Assembly (NCBI GenBank): GCA_022841245.1
Contig: JALHRW010000001.1
Span: 33,869 to 97,868, forward strand
DNA from: Planctomycetota bacterium
Lineage (GTDB): Bacteria; Planctomycetota; UBA11346
Reading direction: 5' to 3'
Length of the DNA stretch: 64,000 nucleotides
A program made the translations under genes and the position numbers. The notes beneath the pieces were generated by a model. The model was not told the DNA's origin, made no database searches, and saw only the letters and a program-made list of their open reading frames with translations. Shown one piece after another: positions 8,198 to 18,580 of this stretch; positions within the stretch are counted from its first letter, which is position 1; every line of letters begins with the position of its first letter.

Positions 8198-9441
8198 TAT
8201 TCCGTATCCTGCTTGGCCTGCTGCCCTGGCTGGTGCTGGCCGCCGGTGAAGCCTCCGTGCCGGCCAACCGCTACGTCAGTTCCGATTGGACCGGCCCCGA
8301 GCGCGACTTCCGCCTGGTCGACGGCACGGTGGTCGGCCCGTGGTGGCAGGGCGGCGGCATCGGCGTCGCCTACTTCACCGGCCAGTTCGCGCAGAAGCTG
8401 GGCCAGTTCGAGGAGCTGGGCAAAGCGGTGGCGAAGGGGATGGGCCGGCCCTACCTGGAGATCCACAAGGAGGATCTGCCGCCGAACGTCGCGTCGGGCA
8501 ACGGCGCATTGGGTTATCCCGACGGCACCGCCCGGGTGCGGCTGCTGATCATGCCGGGCGGCAATGCCACACGAAACCTCTCGGAGGTCGTCGGCGTGGT
8601 CGCGCCGAGTACCGACCAGGCCCGTCTCGATGTCGGACGCAAGCTGCCGCAGCAGGTCTTCCGCACCGGGATGAACTACATCGGCGTCTGCGCCGGCGCC
8701 TACACCGCGACCAGCGGCTACGACCATCCCAACGCCGTGGATGCGCAGTGGGGATTGTGGCCGGGCAGGTTCCCCGACCTCGGTCCAGGGATCAGCCAGC
8801 CGTTGCCGGACGTGTTGGTCGATCCGGCGATGCAGAAGCATCCGCTGTGGAAGGCGACCGCGAACGGGACGCTCAAGGGGATGTTCTTCAACGGCGGTCC
8901 GCTCGACCTGCAGGCCGGCGTCCCCGACACAGAGTATTTCGGCCGTTACCAGGGCGGTGGGATGCCGGCCCTGGCCGGCCGCTGCTTCAGCCTCGCCTAC
9001 CGTCCAGCGGGCATCAACCAGAGTGGTCGCCTCGTCATCAGCAGCGGTCACCCCGAGGCACACCACCGCGAGTTCCTCGCCGCCATGGCGCAGTACGCCA
9101 TCGATCACGAGTACGCGGTGCCGCGCCGCCCGCTGGTCGTCGAACAGCCGGCCACCGCGGTCTGCGGCGAGGACCAGATGCACTACTGGAGCATTAGCGT
9201 CCCGGCCGGGAAGAAGCTGACCGTCACTTTGGAAGCGCTGGGCGCGAATTGCGACCTCTATGTGCGGGCCAAGCTGCCGCCAACGCTCAAAAAGTCGGAC
9301 GGTCGCTCAGCCAGGGCGCGCACCGCCGACGAGCAGGTGGTGATCGCCTCGACCAAGGAGGACGAATACTGGATCGGCGTGCTTGGCCGGCATCTCGATC
9401 CGGCTGGTGCGAACTACCAACTCAAGGCGACCATCCAATGA
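8194..9441 (+). CDS. Exported glutamine-amidotransferase-like protein with PPC-like C-domain (copy 1)
   Basis: 415 residues from ATG 8194, which overlaps the previous stop as ATGA. A signal peptide (about 17 residues ending LAAGEA) is followed by a class I GATase/BPL-N-like Rossmann domain: MPGGN near residue 125, elbow Cys166 in YIGVCAGAY, and SGHPE near 285 in the position of the usual His-Glu. The last 85 residues (from HYWSISVPAGKK) resemble a prepeptidase C-terminal beta domain. GATase-like domains are normally cytoplasmic, so export is unusual; members of the BPL-N family are described with unknown or hydrolase-like functions. The next gene is a paralogue. The substrate is unknown. Confidence 0.75.
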   Translation: MIFRILLGLLPWLVLAAGEASVPANRYVSSDWTGPERDFRLVDGTVVGPWWQGGGIGVAYFTGQFAQKLGQFEELGKAVAKGMGRPYLEIHKEDLPPNVASGNGALGYPDGTARVRLLIMPGGNATRNLSEVVGVVAPSTDQARLDVGRKLPQQVFRTGMNYIGVCAGAYTATSGYDHPNAVDAQWGLWPGRFPDLGPGISQPLPDVLVDPAMQKHPLWKATANGTLKGMFFNGGPLDLQAGVPDTEYFGRYQGGGMPALAGRCFSLAYRPAGINQSGRLVISSGHPEAHHREFLAAMAQYAIDHEYAVPRRPLVVEQPATAVCGEDQMHYWSISVPAGKKLTVTLEALGANCDLYVRAKLPPTLKKSDGRSARARTADEQVVIASTKEDEYWIGVLGRHLDPAGANYQLKATIQ

Positions 9442-10925
9442 CCAGGACCATCTTGCTCACCGCCCTGGTGCTCGCCTCCGTGTCCGCTGGTGAGGCGGAC
9501 GGCCGCCGCAAGGAGGTCGAGCGCGTGCTCAAGGACCTGCGCACGGCGCTGGCCGCCGGTACGCCGACCCCGGCCGGGGTCGAGGACCTCGCCGGCCTGG
9601 CCGCCTGTCTCAAGCCGGCCGATGCGGCGATGCTGGAGGCGATCGCCGCCGCCGCCGAGCGCCTCGCCAGCGAGCAGGCGCTGGAATCGGCGGGCAAGCC
9701 GAAGCTGCTCGCCTACGCCGGGAAGAAGGCCGAGGCCCTGGCCAAGCTAGAAGCCCTGGCCAAGGCCTTCGCGCCCTTCGCCGACGCGGGCAAGGTGCTG
9801 GCCGAGGCCAAGGATGAAATCGAGAACGACAAGCCCGGCCTGCTGCTCGGCGACTGGTGGGGCGGCGCGGCGCTCGGCGCGGTGCGCTACATGGGGCCGG
9901 GCGGCAACACCATGGACTGGTTCAAGCCGCCGGCCGAGAAGGTCGCCAAGACCTGGGGCCTGCCCTGCATCGACTTCCGTGGGCAGGACGTGATCGGCGG
10001 AGCCGACGACGCGAACGGCATCCTCCTCTATCCCGACGGCACGGCTCGGGCGCGCTTCCTGGTCTGGCCGGGCGGCAGCCCGGGCGAGTGCATGGCGGAG
10101 ATGCAGCAGCAGACCGGCGCCGGTCGGATGCGGGCGGCATTCGCCGGTGGGATGAACTACCTTGGCATCTGCTCGGGCTGCTTCCTGGTTACCGAGATGT
10201 GCTTTGGCCTGTGGCCGGGGAAGATGAGCCGCAAGGAACCGGTCATCAAAGGGCCGCCGCACGACATCGTCATGCCGCCGTTCCATCCGCTGGCATCGCT
10301 GCTCAAGGCCGACCGGCTGAAGGAAGTGGTGTTCACCGGCGGAGCCAACGAGATGACCCTGGGCGTCGCGGATACGGAATACATCGGCTTCTTTCGCAAC
10401 GGGAAATACGAAGGCATGGAGGGCAACCCGGCGCTGATCGCCTATACGCCACCCGGATGGGGCGGCGGCCGCCTGGTCGTCACCCCGGCCCATCCCGAGG
10501 GGACCAGGCCCGACTTCCTGGTCATGATGGGCGATTACGCCATGCGCCACCGCTATGCCCTGCCGCGCCATCCGGTCGAGGCGGGGAAGCCGGTATCGGG
10601 TTTGGTCGGCGACCATCAGAACCAGTATTACGAGATCCTGGTTGGCGAGGGCGTACGCAAGCTGGAAGTGGTGCTGTCCGGGCTCGACGGCGATTGTGAG
10701 GTCGTCATCCGCCATGGCGAGCCGCCCAAGCCACGCGCCTGGCAGACGAAGACGGTGCCGAAACCGGGCGCACGTAATCGTCGTGCAGAGCGCAAAGTCT
10801 CTGTATCTTCGGCCAAGCCCGGGCGCTATTTCATCCAGGTCCACGGCAACCACGACATCCTCGATGGTGCCAACTACACCCTGACCGTCACCAGCGAAGC
10901 CGTCACCGCGAAGGACAACCCATGA
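9438..10925 (+). CDS. Exported glutamine-amidotransferase-like protein with PPC-like C-domain (copy 2)
   Basis: 495 residues from ATG 9438 (ATGA overlap). Signal peptide of about 18 residues, then an extra helical Ala/Lys/Glu-rich segment (residues 20-130) that copy 1 lacks, then the same GATase-like core: WPGGSPGE near 213, elbow Cys245 in LGICSGCF, and TPAHPE near 352. The C-terminal domain again resembles PPC ([10 protein letters not shown] near 465). Shared order and motifs mark tandem duplication followed by divergence. It is probably periplasmic or extracellular and works with copy 1 and the upstream esterase. The function is not known. Confidence 0.75.
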   Translation: MTRTILLTALVLASVSAGEADGRRKEVERVLKDLRTALAAGTPTPAGVEDLAGLAACLKPADAAMLEAIAAAAERLASEQALESAGKPKLLAYAGKKAEALAKLEALAKAFAPFADAGKVLAEAKDEIENDKPGLLLGDWWGGAALGAVRYMGPGGNTMDWFKPPAEKVAKTWGLPCIDFRGQDVIGGADDANGILLYPDGTARARFLVWPGGSPGECMAEMQQQTGAGRMRAAFAGGMNYLGICSGCFLVTEMCFGLWPGKMSRKEPVIKGPPHDIVMPPFHPLASLLKADRLKEVVFTGGANEMTLGVADTEYIGFFRNGKYEGMEGNPALIAYTPPGWGGGRLVVTPAHPEGTRPDFLVMMGDYAMRHRYALPRHPVEAGKPVSGLVGDHQNQYYEILVGEGVRKLEVVLSGLDGDCEVVIRHGEPPKPRAWQTKTVPKPGARNRRAERKVSVSSAKPGRYFIQVHGNHDILDGANYTLTVTSEAVTAKDNP

Positions 10926-11641
10926 GCCAGCATTCCCGCGGAGCCTTCACCCTGATCGAGCTGCTGGTCGTGGTGTCGATCATCGCGATCCTCTCCGCCA
11001 TCCTGCTGCCGGCCATCAGCTTGGTCCGCGGCGCGGCCAATTCATTGAAATGCGGCAACAATCTGCGGCAATGCGGACTGGCGGTGATCGCCTACGCCGG
11101 AGACGAAGGCGGCGTCCTGCCCTACGCCGACCTCAGCGGTACGCCGTGGTGGACCGATCTGAGCGGGGCGTATCTCGACGATTCCTACCAGAAGACGCTC
11201 TACACCGGCAACAATGTCTACCACTGCCCGTGGGCCGAACGCGAGATCGCCAATCCGTGGAAGGGGGTCGACCGCTTCTCCTTCCACTTCTCGATGAATT
11301 CCAAGATCATGGGGGTGTGGAACAAGGGTGCCGGCAGCTGGGACCTCGCCCCGGTGGCTCTGTCCAAGGTCAGTAGCCAGACGGTGATGCTGGCTGATGG
11401 CATGGTCGGGGTATGGAGCGGGCAGGCGTACTTCTGGTGCTACGCCGATGCCACCGGTTACAGCCCGTGGCCGCTGCAGGGCAGCGCGATCGTTCCTGGC
11501 GCTCCGCCGGATCTCAACAACCCGAAGATCGTCAAGCATGGCGGGCGGGTGAACCAGGTCTTCATCGATGGGCACGTCGGGCCGGTGAGCGGCACCTGGT
11601 CGAAGCCGGCGCAGACCAAGGCCTGGTCGCTGCGTCCCTGA
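10922..11641 (+). CDS. Type II pseudopilin-like protein, H-X9-DG family
   Basis: 239 residues. Prepilin signature [12 protein letters not shown] at residues 7-18, with cleavage expected after Gly7 and a mature Phe-Thr-Leu-Ile-Glu start, then one long hydrophobic helix. Near the C-terminus [14 protein letters not shown] is an exact H-X9-DG motif, a mark of a pseudopilin family greatly expanded in Planctomycetes, Lentisphaerae and Verrucomicrobia. Start overlaps the previous stop (ATGA). It is the last gene of this operon, and its stop abuts the stop of the convergent pseudokinase gene with no spacer. It is likely a surface-displayed fibre subunit rather than part of a complete secretion machine. 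Confidence 0.88.
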   Translation: MSQHSRGAFTLIELLVVVSIIAILSAILLPAISLVRGAANSLKCGNNLRQCGLAVIAYAGDEGGVLPYADLSGTPWWTDLSGAYLDDSYQKTLYTGNNVYHCPWAEREIANPWKGVDRFSFHFSMNSKIMGVWNKGAGSWDLAPVALSKVSSQTVMLADGMVGVWSGQAYFWCYADATGYSPWPLQGSAIVPGAPPDLNNPKIVKHGGRVNQVFIDGHVGPVSGTWSKPAQTKAWSLRP

Positions 11642-14600
11642 TCACCACTCCAGCACGACGTACCTGCTGCCGCTGATGGCATCCAGCGCCTGCAGCAGCG
11701 GCTCGGCCGGAGTCGGCGGGCAGGACCAGGCGGTGCCGGCGTAGGGATCGGCCTGCGGTCGGATCATCAGCGCCAGATTCGGATCGATGCGGCCGTTCAC
11801 CCAGCGCGGGATGCCTGCGGGATCGCTGCGTGGCTTCAGCCCGACCCAGAAGGGGCCGGTGATCGCCGGGTGGTTGGCGAGCAGGCGCAGGTCGGCACGG
11901 TCGAGCGGACAGGGCAGGCGGGCCCCGGCGGCGCTGGCGAGGGCCGCCGCCTCGGCGTGGCCCAGTTCGGCCGGCAGGGGCAGGCGGTCGTAGGCGCCAA
12001 TGCGCCGGGCCATGGCCCGCAGCCGGCGCCAGTCCTGTGCCTTGATAGCGGCCTGGATGCGCAACGGACCGGCGACCGCGGGCAGGAGCATCTCGCGCTC
12101 CAGATGGTCGGCGAGGGCGTCGAGCGCGGTGGCGCTGGCCGCCGTGTCCAGCAGGCTAAGCCGCTGCAGGCCGCTCACCTGGGTCAGCGCCCACACGTTC
12201 GCCACCGGGATGCCGTCGGCGAGCACCTGGTTCAGCGCCCGGCCGGCCAGCGGGCCGAGATCGCTGATCGCGGTGCCGCGGATGCTGAGGGTGTCGAGCG
12301 CCGGCGCCATCAGCGGGGCCAGCGAGGCGACCCGGGTGCGGTCGAGGACCAGGCGCGTGTTGCGGAACATGGTGATGCCGGCGATCCCCTCCAGGCTGGC
12401 GAGCGGCGTTCCGCTCAGGTCGAGCTGGTACAGCGCGAGGCCGGCCAAACTGGCCAGCCCGCTGACCGGCGTTCCGGCCAGGGTGAGGGATTCGATAGTG
12501 GCGCGCGGCAGCGCGCCCAGCTCGCTGACCTGCGTGCCGCTGAGATCGAGCCAGACCAGCCGGCTGGCGGCCAGCGGCGCGAGGTCGCGCACCGGGCAGC
12601 GTTGCACCGACAGGATGCGCAGCGAGACGAAGGGCAGGGGGGCGAGGTCGCTCAGCGGCGCGTCAGAGACCGCCAGGTCCGCCAGCTGCACGCAGCCGGC
12701 CAGCGGCGCCAGGCTGGCCAGGGGGTTCCGTTCAAGGCGGAGGAACTCAATCGGCATGCGTGCCAGCGGCGCCAGGTCGGTGATCGCGTTGCCCTCCAGG
12801 TTGAGACGCTCCATCGGCATGCCGGCGAGCGGGGCGAGGCCGCTGATGCGGTTGCCACCGGCATCCAGGCGGACCAGCTGCATGCCGGCGAGCGGAGCGA
12901 GGTCGCTGATCAGGTTGTCGGCGCAGACCAGCCGGCGCAGCGGCATGCCGGCGAGCGGAGCGAGGTCGGCAATGCGGTTGCCGCTGATGTCCAGCGACTC
13001 CAGGCGCATGCCGCGCAACGGCGTGAGATCGGCCAGGCCGAGCCCGGCGAGGTCGAGATGCGACACCGGCGAGCCGGAGGCGACCAGGCCGAGCAGCGCG
13101 GTGAGGGTGGAGGGCGGGACGCCGTCGACGCGCCGGCCGAGCAGGTCGAGGGCGCAGCGCGTGCCGGGATAGCGTCGCTGGACGCGTCCGGCCAGCTGCA
13201 ACGCCGGCTGCCAATCGCGGGCCTGCCAGCGGCACAACGCTTCGGCCTGCAAGACGTCGGAGAGGTACGGCGAGTCCTCCGGGATGCTCTCCTCGGCGAG
13301 CCGCAGGAGCTGACGGCGTTCCTCATCGCGATCGGGCAGCCGGGCGGCGACGAGATGGGCCTTGGCGATCGCCTGATGACGCTGCGCGGGCGGCAAATCG
13401 CCGCGCAGGCTAGCCCGGTAGACAGCCAGGGCATCGGCATGATGTCCAGCGTCGGCCAGGGCGTCGGCGGTGGCGAGGCTCACGGAGGCCGGTGCCCCGG
13501 CCGGCTTCTCGACCTCGATGCGCGCCACCTTGACCTGAGCCCAGGTGCGCAGGGCGAGCCAGCGGAAGCTGCTGTCACCGATCGGCACCACCTCGCGCTG
13601 GTCCCATACGACCGTTCCGTCGACGCGCAGGCGCAGGTGCTCGCCCTGACGCTCCAGCTCCAGGCGGTAGCGCCGGCCCGGGGTGAAGGCGAAGGCGATC
13701 GGCGCCGGGCGCAGCGGCCAGCCCGCCTCCGCGCTGGAGGAGAGGAAGGTCTGGGTGCCACGGAACCCGCCGAACTGGCAGGAGTACCCCGGCTGGGTCA
13801 TGAACGAGGCCGGCGGCTGGATGCGCGGCGCCGCCAACATCAGTTCGATGCCGTCGATCTGCCTGGTCCAGGTGACGTCGATGCCCAGGCGGACATCGCC
13901 GCGGCCGTCGACGCTGCGCAGCCAGACGATGCGGCCCGGCGGCAGGGACAGCCCGTCCCCGTCGGGCGGGGCGAGTGGTTCGGCAAGGTGCACGTCACGC
14001 CAGGTCGACTCCAGGCCGCTGGTGCCGGCGCCGCGGCTGAAGTCCCACTGCGTCTCGCTGCGCCAGGTGGAGGCGGCCTCCTGCCGCCAGGTCCACACCG
14101 CCACCGCCGCGATCAGCAGCAGCACCCCGGCGAGGACGGCGAAGCTCCAGCGCCGCCGCTGGTTGCGCGCCTGCAGCAGGTGCAGTTCGGCGTTCACCGC
14201 CGCGTGGGTCGCTCCGGAGAGCTGGCCGAGATGGCCGCTGGCGCCGGCCTCGTCGCCCTCGCGGATCGCGGCGATCGCCTGCGCCCCCTCGGCGCTCGAC
14301 AGGCCATCCAGGGCGGCGGGGTTACCCGGCCAGAGTGCGAGGGCTGAACGGAGGGTGGTGGCCACCAGGCGGGCCTCGCCGTGCCCCTGGGCGGCAGCGG
14401 CCAGCTCGTGCTCGGCCTGCAGGGTGATGGCGACGCTCTCCAGGCGCTGCATCCAGCCGCGCAGCGCGGTGAGCAGTTCCTCCATGCCCTGCCAGCGCAG
14501 AGCGGGATCGGGAGCCATGCCCTTGCGCGCGATGGCCAGCAGGTCGGCAGGCACGCGGCAGCGGATATCGCTGGGCAGGGGATCCTGCTCGCCGGCCTGC

Positions 14601-14989
14601 TTGCGCCGGTGGAAGCGGGTGAGGTTCTCTTCGACCACCAGGGGCGGACGCAGGGTCAGCAGCTCCCACAGGATGGCACCGAGGCCGTACATGTCCCCAG
14701 CCGCTGTGGCCGGTGCGCCGGCGGCGCATTCCGGTGCACGGTAGGCGTCTGTCGCCTCCGCTTCTCCACCCCAGCCGTCCAGGCCGACTCCGCCCTGGGG
14801 CGAGACCAGGACGTGCGCCGGCCGCATAGCACCATGGTAGCGGCCCTCGGCATGCGCCTCCTGCAGCATGGTGGCCAGGCGGCAGACCAGCTGGAGGCGG
14901 TCGATGAAACCGGCCAGGTCAGCGGGTGGCTGCGGCTGCGCGGCGCGCAGCAGGCGGTCGAGCGGCTGCGGGGGATCGGCTGGGTTCAT
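11642..14989 (-). CDS. Membrane pseudokinase with sensor domain and leucine-rich repeats
   Basis: 1115 residues. Residues 30-180 are a eukaryotic-type kinase C-lobe only: HGAMRPAHV (52-60) stands where HRDxKPxN is expected, DGW (71-73) replaces DFG, APE (85-87) and DMYGLG (99-104) are kept. The glycine loop, the Lys and the catalytic Asp are missing, so it should be a pseudokinase. A membrane helix spans about 281-300. Residues 310-490 form a concanavalin-like module, and about 630-960 carry leucine-rich repeats with the repeating LAPLAGM core. The start overlaps the K-like gene (ATGA), so it is the last gene of the pseudopilin operon. A scaffold or sensor role across the membrane is inferred. 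Confidence 0.82.
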   Translation of the reverse strand: MNPADPPQPLDRLLRAAQPQPPADLAGFIDRLQLVCRLATMLQEAHAEGRYHGAMRPAHVLVSPQGGVGLDGWGGEAEATDAYRAPECAAGAPATAAGDMYGLGAILWELLTLRPPLVVEENLTRFHRRKQAGEQDPLPSDIRCRVPADLLAIARKGMAPDPALRWQGMEELLTALRGWMQRLESVAITLQAEHELAAAAQGHGEARLVATTLRSALALWPGNPAALDGLSSAEGAQAIAAIREGDEAGASGHLGQLSGATHAAVNAELHLLQARNQRRRWSFAVLAGVLLLIAAVAVWTWRQEAASTWRSETQWDFSRGAGTSGLESTWRDVHLAEPLAPPDGDGLSLPPGRIVWLRSVDGRGDVRLGIDVTWTRQIDGIELMLAAPRIQPPASFMTQPGYSCQFGGFRGTQTFLSSSAEAGWPLRPAPIAFAFTPGRRYRLELERQGEHLRLRVDGTVVWDQREVVPIGDSSFRWLALRTWAQVKVARIEVEKPAGAPASVSLATADALADAGHHADALAVYRASLRGDLPPAQRHQAIAKAHLVAARLPDRDEERRQLLRLAEESIPEDSPYLSDVLQAEALCRWQARDWQPALQLAGRVQRRYPGTRCALDLLGRRVDGVPPSTLTALLGLVASGSPVSHLDLAGLGLADLTPLRGMRLESLDISGNRIADLAPLAGMPLRRLVCADNLISDLAPLAGMQLVRLDAGGNRISGLAPLAGMPMERLNLEGNAITDLAPLARMPIEFLRLERNPLASLAPLAGCVQLADLAVSDAPLSDLAPLPFVSLRILSVQRCPVRDLAPLAASRLVWLDLSGTQVSELGALPRATIESLTLAGTPVSGLASLAGLALYQLDLSGTPLASLEGIAGITMFRNTRLVLDRTRVASLAPLMAPALDTLSIRGTAISDLGPLAGRALNQVLADGIPVANVWALTQVSGLQRLSLLDTAASATALDALADHLEREMLLPAVAGPLRIQAAIKAQDWRRLRAMARRIGAYDRLPLPAELGHAEAAALASAAGARLPCPLDRADLRLLANHPAITGPFWVGLKPRSDPAGIPRWVNGRIDPNLALMIRPQADPYAGTAWSCPPTPAEPLLQALDAISGSRYVVLEW

Positions 14990-17900
14990 GGGTAGGCCCG
15001 GTTGAGATAGCCGCGGTAGTAGCTGTGCACGGGGTGCTGGAACATCAGCACCGCGTCCTCGAGGTTGCCTGGCACGCCACCGCGCGTGACGTTGCCGTCG
15101 GGATCGACCAGCAGGGCGGATTCCAGATACTGCTCGGAGACGGCGCGGCCGATGAAGTTGTCGAACAGTTCGCCGCGTACGCGGATCTTGTACTGGCGGC
15201 TGCGCTCGAGGGTGAGGCAGCCGGTGAGCGAGAACGCGGTCAGGCGGCTGGCGGGATCACCGGTGGCGGGATCGCCGGGCTGCGCTCCCACGCCCGGGCC
15301 ATCGCCGTTGCCGAACGCGGGCTTCCAGCAGGTCAGGCCGCAATCGGCATCGGCAGCGCTGGCGACCAGGTAGCCGCTGCAGAACACCCTGTTGTCGCCA
15401 TCGAAGTCCTTGGGCCGGAACGACTCCTTGTACGCCTCGGCGGCGCCGAAGAAGCTCAGCCGCCAGTCGTTGAGCACGCGCTCCATCATCTTCGCCCGGG
15501 CCCGCGCGACCCGGGTCGGCTGCGTGTCGATGGTGGTCCCGGGGACGTAGCCAGGATCGTTGCCGGCATTCCACTCGTCGAGCAGCCACAGCTTGTGCGG
15601 TGGGACGTTGACGCCGCTCTGTGCGTCGGTGCTCAGCGGGGTCAGGGTCGGAGCACCGCCCATGGTGGTGTCGATCGGGGTCAGCAGGGTGCGGATGTTG
15701 TTGGTTACTCGGTACTCGGCGACGTTCAGGCTGGTGGCGCTCTGGTAGTTGGACACCGTGGTGTCCCAGCCCGTCCCCTGGAACATGACGTAGCGCGCAG
15801 GCCGGACGGCATGCTGGTCGGAGGGCAGGCGCCTGCCCGGATGGTCGAAGCTCTCGCCGAGGTTGGCGAGGAACTGGCGGTCGAGGTGCTCGATGGTGGT
15901 GAAGTCGGCGGCGCCCGGCAGCCAGCTGTCGCCACCTTTCGGGTCGCTGGCATGCTTGGCCGCGAACCGTCCCTTGCGCACGTACGAGGTGGCGTTCACC
16001 AGGTCCGGCGTGGCGGTATAGTTGATGCCGAGGCTGGCCGGACTCGGGCTCCACAATGTCTGGGAGCGCACATCCTGGCGGTTGGCCCAGGCGAGGTTGG
16101 CCGCCTGGTTGACGTAGACGCTGTGCCAGAAGGCCAAGGCCAGGCGCAGGTAGTAGGAGTTGAGGTAGATGCCGCTGGCCGGCGAGCCGTGGGCGCCGGC
16201 GCTGCGCGATACCGACCACCCCTCTGGCGTGATAACATTGAGCGGCGCGGGGCCGCGGGCGGAGGGATGCAGGGCCAAGGCCGACAGCTTGTTCGCCAGC
16301 GACCAGGAGGCTGCCGGATAGGTCTCGCCATTGACGTCGATCGGTACCGGCGGGGTGTAGACCTTGATGTAGGAACCGCGGTAGGGCGACAGCCTGCCAT
16401 CCGAACCGGCGCCGGCGATGCCCGGGCCGAAGGGGTGGGCAGGGACGAACTCCGCGGCCCAGTTGCTGAAGGTGAAGGTGGTGGCGTTGAAGAATGGCGA
16501 GAGGAACTTGAGGCTGGTGCCGACCGCCGGTGGCGAGCCGGCGACATTGTCCGCCTTGTAGAACACGATGTGCCGGCCGAGGTGGTCGGAACCAACTATC
16601 GGCGGGTAGACGTTCGATGAGATGTTGCTCCAGCGGGTGGTCCAGTTGATGCCTACCCCGGGCCGGTTGGAGTCGTCGGCGGACGAGGTGTGGGCAACCG
16701 TGCAGATGAACCAGTTGCCGCCGTTCTCGACCCGGCTGTTGAGCGCGTAGGCGGTCGAGTTGGTCCAGGCCGGCGGCGCGCTCAGCGGCGTGGCGTCGCG
16801 TTGCATCTGGCGCGGATTGCAGCTCGATCCGGCATGCGCGGTAACGTTGTCCGCCGCCAGGGCGCGCCAGGCCACCGGGCTCTGGGCCGCGGGTTCACGG
16901 GCGGCATCGCTGAAGAACAGTTCCCCTGGATAGCGCTGTGCATTGGCCCGGCCGTCGATCACCGGCACGTGGCTCGCACGCCAGGTCGCCGGCGCGTTCG
17001 GCGCCCCGACCGGTGTCGACCAGTAGTCCCGCATCGCCGGTGGAGCGTAGGCGAACGGCACCGCTCCGGCGGGCTGGAAGGAGCTGGTGAACAGGTCCGG
17101 CCCCTGGCCGTCGACCGTGAGGTTGGCGGCGGCCGGGATCAGCCAGGTGATCGCCTTGCTGTTGCCGGCATCCCAGGCGAAGGTGGTGTTGGCGCCGCTG
17201 ACCGTCCTGATCCAGGGGACGCAGGTCTCGCTAGTGATTGCGACGCCGCGTACCGCCGGCGGGATGTAGGCTGCGACCATCGCCTCGATCACGCGTGGCG
17301 CGACCATCAACGCGTTCAGCGCCCAGGGGTGGTCGGTGCCGGCGCCTTGCGGCCGGCCGAAGGGGGTGGTGCAGCGCTGCGCCACCAGATCGCCGCGCAC
17401 TCGCGACTCGTTGTCCTTGATCTCGCCGGCCATGTGCCAGTTGCTCTTCGAGCCCTGCATGGCGAAGCCGAGGTCGCTGAAGGAGGTGATGGCGCTGCCG
17501 ATCCAGGTTCCGCCCGGATCGTTCCAGCGCATGGCCGGGCTGCCGAAGACGCAATGCAGGGCGCGACCGCCCGGGGGGGCGTCGGGCGAACGGTACCACA
17601 TGGCGCCACCGCCGCGTCCGGGCCATTCGCGCGGCTGCCCGTTCACGAACAGGCTGTTGGCGTAGGCGCCCTGGCCGAGGAAGATGGCTTCCATGCTGTC
17701 GCTGCGGTCGTAATCGAGGCCGGCGAACTGCGCCCCGACCGCGTAGACGGATTCCTTGTAGGCGGTCTGGCACTGCATCCGGGCCGCGGCATCCAGCCAG
17801 GGCATGTCGGTGTTGAGCCACAACGCGGCCGACATGTCGTCGATGCCGACGGCGTAGCGCAACCGGTAGCGAGCATCCGCCACGCTGGTCACCGGACGGC

Positions 17901-18573
17901 AGTCGGCGTCGAGCAGCAGCGGGTTGTCGCCGGGATGCGCCTTGGTGATTACGGCGCCGCGCACGAACGGTTCGACCGGCGGGAAGGGGGTCTTGACCGC
18001 CGCCGGGTTCGGCGTGGTGGTCGAATAGAGGTCGTAGGTCGACGGGTCGTACAGCGCTCCTGGCCCGGTCGCCTTGAAGCTGAAGCGGTTGGCCTCGAAC
18101 CATCGGGCGAACCCCGGTTTGACTACCGTGCCGTTCGAAAACCCGATGGTGCGGCCGGTCGTGATACCGAAGAAGTGCAGATTCTGCAGGGCCAGGTCCG
18201 GTCCCATGTCGTACGGCTGTGGCGTCTGGATGTGCACCTCGCTGCTCGACTTCCGCCGCGACAGCAGCTGAAAGACGTTGCTGTTGGGCGAATCGTAGTG
18301 GCTGCGCGCCGGCACGGTGAGGTTGTCGCGCACCTCGTCGGCCATGGCGTATTCGTGCAGGCACACCGTCATCGCGTGCTGCATGCCCATGTCGGCAGCC
18401 AGCCGGGCGAGATCGTCCTTGCGCTGTACCAGGCTGGTGCCGCGCGACATCTGCATCGAGCGCAGGAACGAGAACGCGATCACCAGCATGATCGTGGTGA
18501 GGCCCATGAGGAAGAGCAGGACGCTCGCTTGCCTGCTGCGGCCGTGGGATCGGGAACCGGGTGCTGCGGGCAT
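14986..18573 (-). CDS. Large K-like pseudopilin cassette protein (Verru_Chthon cassette A-like)
   Basis: 1195 residues. A short basic leader is followed by one hydrophobic helix (residues 17-38, VLLFLMGLTTIMLVIAF), without the classic FTLIE box. This is the layout of GspK/PilX-like minor pilins. The long exported remainder is beta-rich and Trp/Asn-rich with no enzyme motif seen. Size, position after three prepilin genes and this N-terminus match the A protein of the Verru_Chthon cassette described in Verrucomicrobium and Chthoniobacter. It lies 7 bp after the J-like gene and overlaps the pseudokinase start (ATGA). It may form the tip or an adhesive cap of a pseudopilus. Confidence 0.7.
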   Translation of the reverse strand: MPAAPGSRSHGRSRQASVLLFLMGLTTIMLVIAFSFLRSMQMSRGTSLVQRKDDLARLAADMGMQHAMTVCLHEYAMADEVRDNLTVPARSHYDSPNSNVFQLLSRRKSSSEVHIQTPQPYDMGPDLALQNLHFFGITTGRTIGFSNGTVVKPGFARWFEANRFSFKATGPGALYDPSTYDLYSTTTPNPAAVKTPFPPVEPFVRGAVITKAHPGDNPLLLDADCRPVTSVADARYRLRYAVGIDDMSAALWLNTDMPWLDAAARMQCQTAYKESVYAVGAQFAGLDYDRSDSMEAIFLGQGAYANSLFVNGQPREWPGRGGGAMWYRSPDAPPGGRALHCVFGSPAMRWNDPGGTWIGSAITSFSDLGFAMQGSKSNWHMAGEIKDNESRVRGDLVAQRCTTPFGRPQGAGTDHPWALNALMVAPRVIEAMVAAYIPPAVRGVAITSETCVPWIRTVSGANTTFAWDAGNSKAITWLIPAAANLTVDGQGPDLFTSSFQPAGAVPFAYAPPAMRDYWSTPVGAPNAPATWRASHVPVIDGRANAQRYPGELFFSDAAREPAAQSPVAWRALAADNVTAHAGSSCNPRQMQRDATPLSAPPAWTNSTAYALNSRVENGGNWFICTVAHTSSADDSNRPGVGINWTTRWSNISSNVYPPIVGSDHLGRHIVFYKADNVAGSPPAVGTSLKFLSPFFNATTFTFSNWAAEFVPAHPFGPGIAGAGSDGRLSPYRGSYIKVYTPPVPIDVNGETYPAASWSLANKLSALALHPSARGPAPLNVITPEGWSVSRSAGAHGSPASGIYLNSYYLRLALAFWHSVYVNQAANLAWANRQDVRSQTLWSPSPASLGINYTATPDLVNATSYVRKGRFAAKHASDPKGGDSWLPGAADFTTIEHLDRQFLANLGESFDHPGRRLPSDQHAVRPARYVMFQGTGWDTTVSNYQSATSLNVAEYRVTNNIRTLLTPIDTTMGGAPTLTPLSTDAQSGVNVPPHKLWLLDEWNAGNDPGYVPGTTIDTQPTRVARARAKMMERVLNDWRLSFFGAAEAYKESFRPKDFDGDNRVFCSGYLVASAADADCGLTCWKPAFGNGDGPGVGAQPGDPATGDPASRLTAFSLTGCLTLERSRQYKIRVRGELFDNFIGRAVSEQYLESALLVDPDGNVTRGGVPGNLEDAVLMFQHPVHSYYRGYLNRAYP

Positions 18574-18580
18574 GGGCGGC

